Assembly (NCBI GenBank): GCA_017882935.1 | Contig: JADGOP010000210.1 | Span: 1-5,233 of the forward strand | DNA from: Actinomycetota bacterium | Lineage (GTDB): Bacteria > Actinomycetota > Acidimicrobiia > Acidimicrobiales > Iamiaceae | Length of the DNA: 5,233 nt | Reading direction: 5' to 3' | Shown here: in pieces, positions 5,219-5,233 of the stretch | Position numbering within the stretch: the first letter of the stretch is position 1 | How the letters are laid out: each line of letters begins with the position of its first letter | The notes under the pieces: generated by a model | The model's database searches: none | Seen by the model: the letters and a program-made list of their open reading frames with translations, nothing else | What the model was told of the DNA's origin: nothing | Program-made: the position numbers and the translations under genes

Positions 5219-5233
5219 TCACGCCCCGGTCGG

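Noticed and set aside
1..5233. CRISPR array, tRNA, rRNA or insertion sequence
   Set aside because: No regularly spaced repeats, no cloverleaf or rRNA-like stretch, and no transposase motif or terminal inverted repeats with flanking duplications were seen. The only long direct repeats are the paralogous DUF3048 gene tracts.

Overview
The window is very GC-rich, with strong G/C preference at third codon positions and long spurious antisense reading frames, which points to a high-GC actinobacterium. The domain types (DUF3048 membrane proteins, and an AAA+ ATPase fused to a GGDEF-like tail with an 'LPVDLSFGVGE' type linker) would suit the class Acidimicrobiia, but that placement is recollection of similar proteins, not proof.

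Layout, left to right: (1) the end, or nearly all, of a plus-strand gene (to 578) for a small protein that looks like a tandem duplication of a ferredoxin-like / dimeric alpha-beta barrel fold; (2) two tandem minus-strand paralogues (610-1668 and 1736-2815), both membrane-anchored DUF3048 (YerB-like) proteins, with the 2815 gene upstream and 67 bp between them; (3) a divergent intergenic region of about 300 bp (2816-3113) with a perfect 10-bp G/C inverted repeat, smaller palindromes and a possible short leader ORF; (4) one large plus-strand gene (3114-5153, alternative start 3063) for a protein with a winged-helix domain, an AAA+ ATPase module, a linker domain and a degenerate GGDEF domain; (5) a short 3' tail with nested inverted repeats that may form a terminator.

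The most interesting element is the large ATPase. Its C-terminal GGDEF-like domain has lost the residues needed to make cyclic di-GMP (GGGKF instead of GG[D/E]EF, His at the metal-Asp and guanine-Asn positions) but keeps an RxxD motif exactly where the c-di-GMP-binding I-site lies. This suggests a c-di-GMP-sensing, DNA-associated or complex-remodelling ATPase. Its divergent arrangement with two DUF3048 envelope proteins invites, but does not establish, a functional link. The DUF3048 pair looks like a duplication with one tract unusually well preserved at the nucleotide level.
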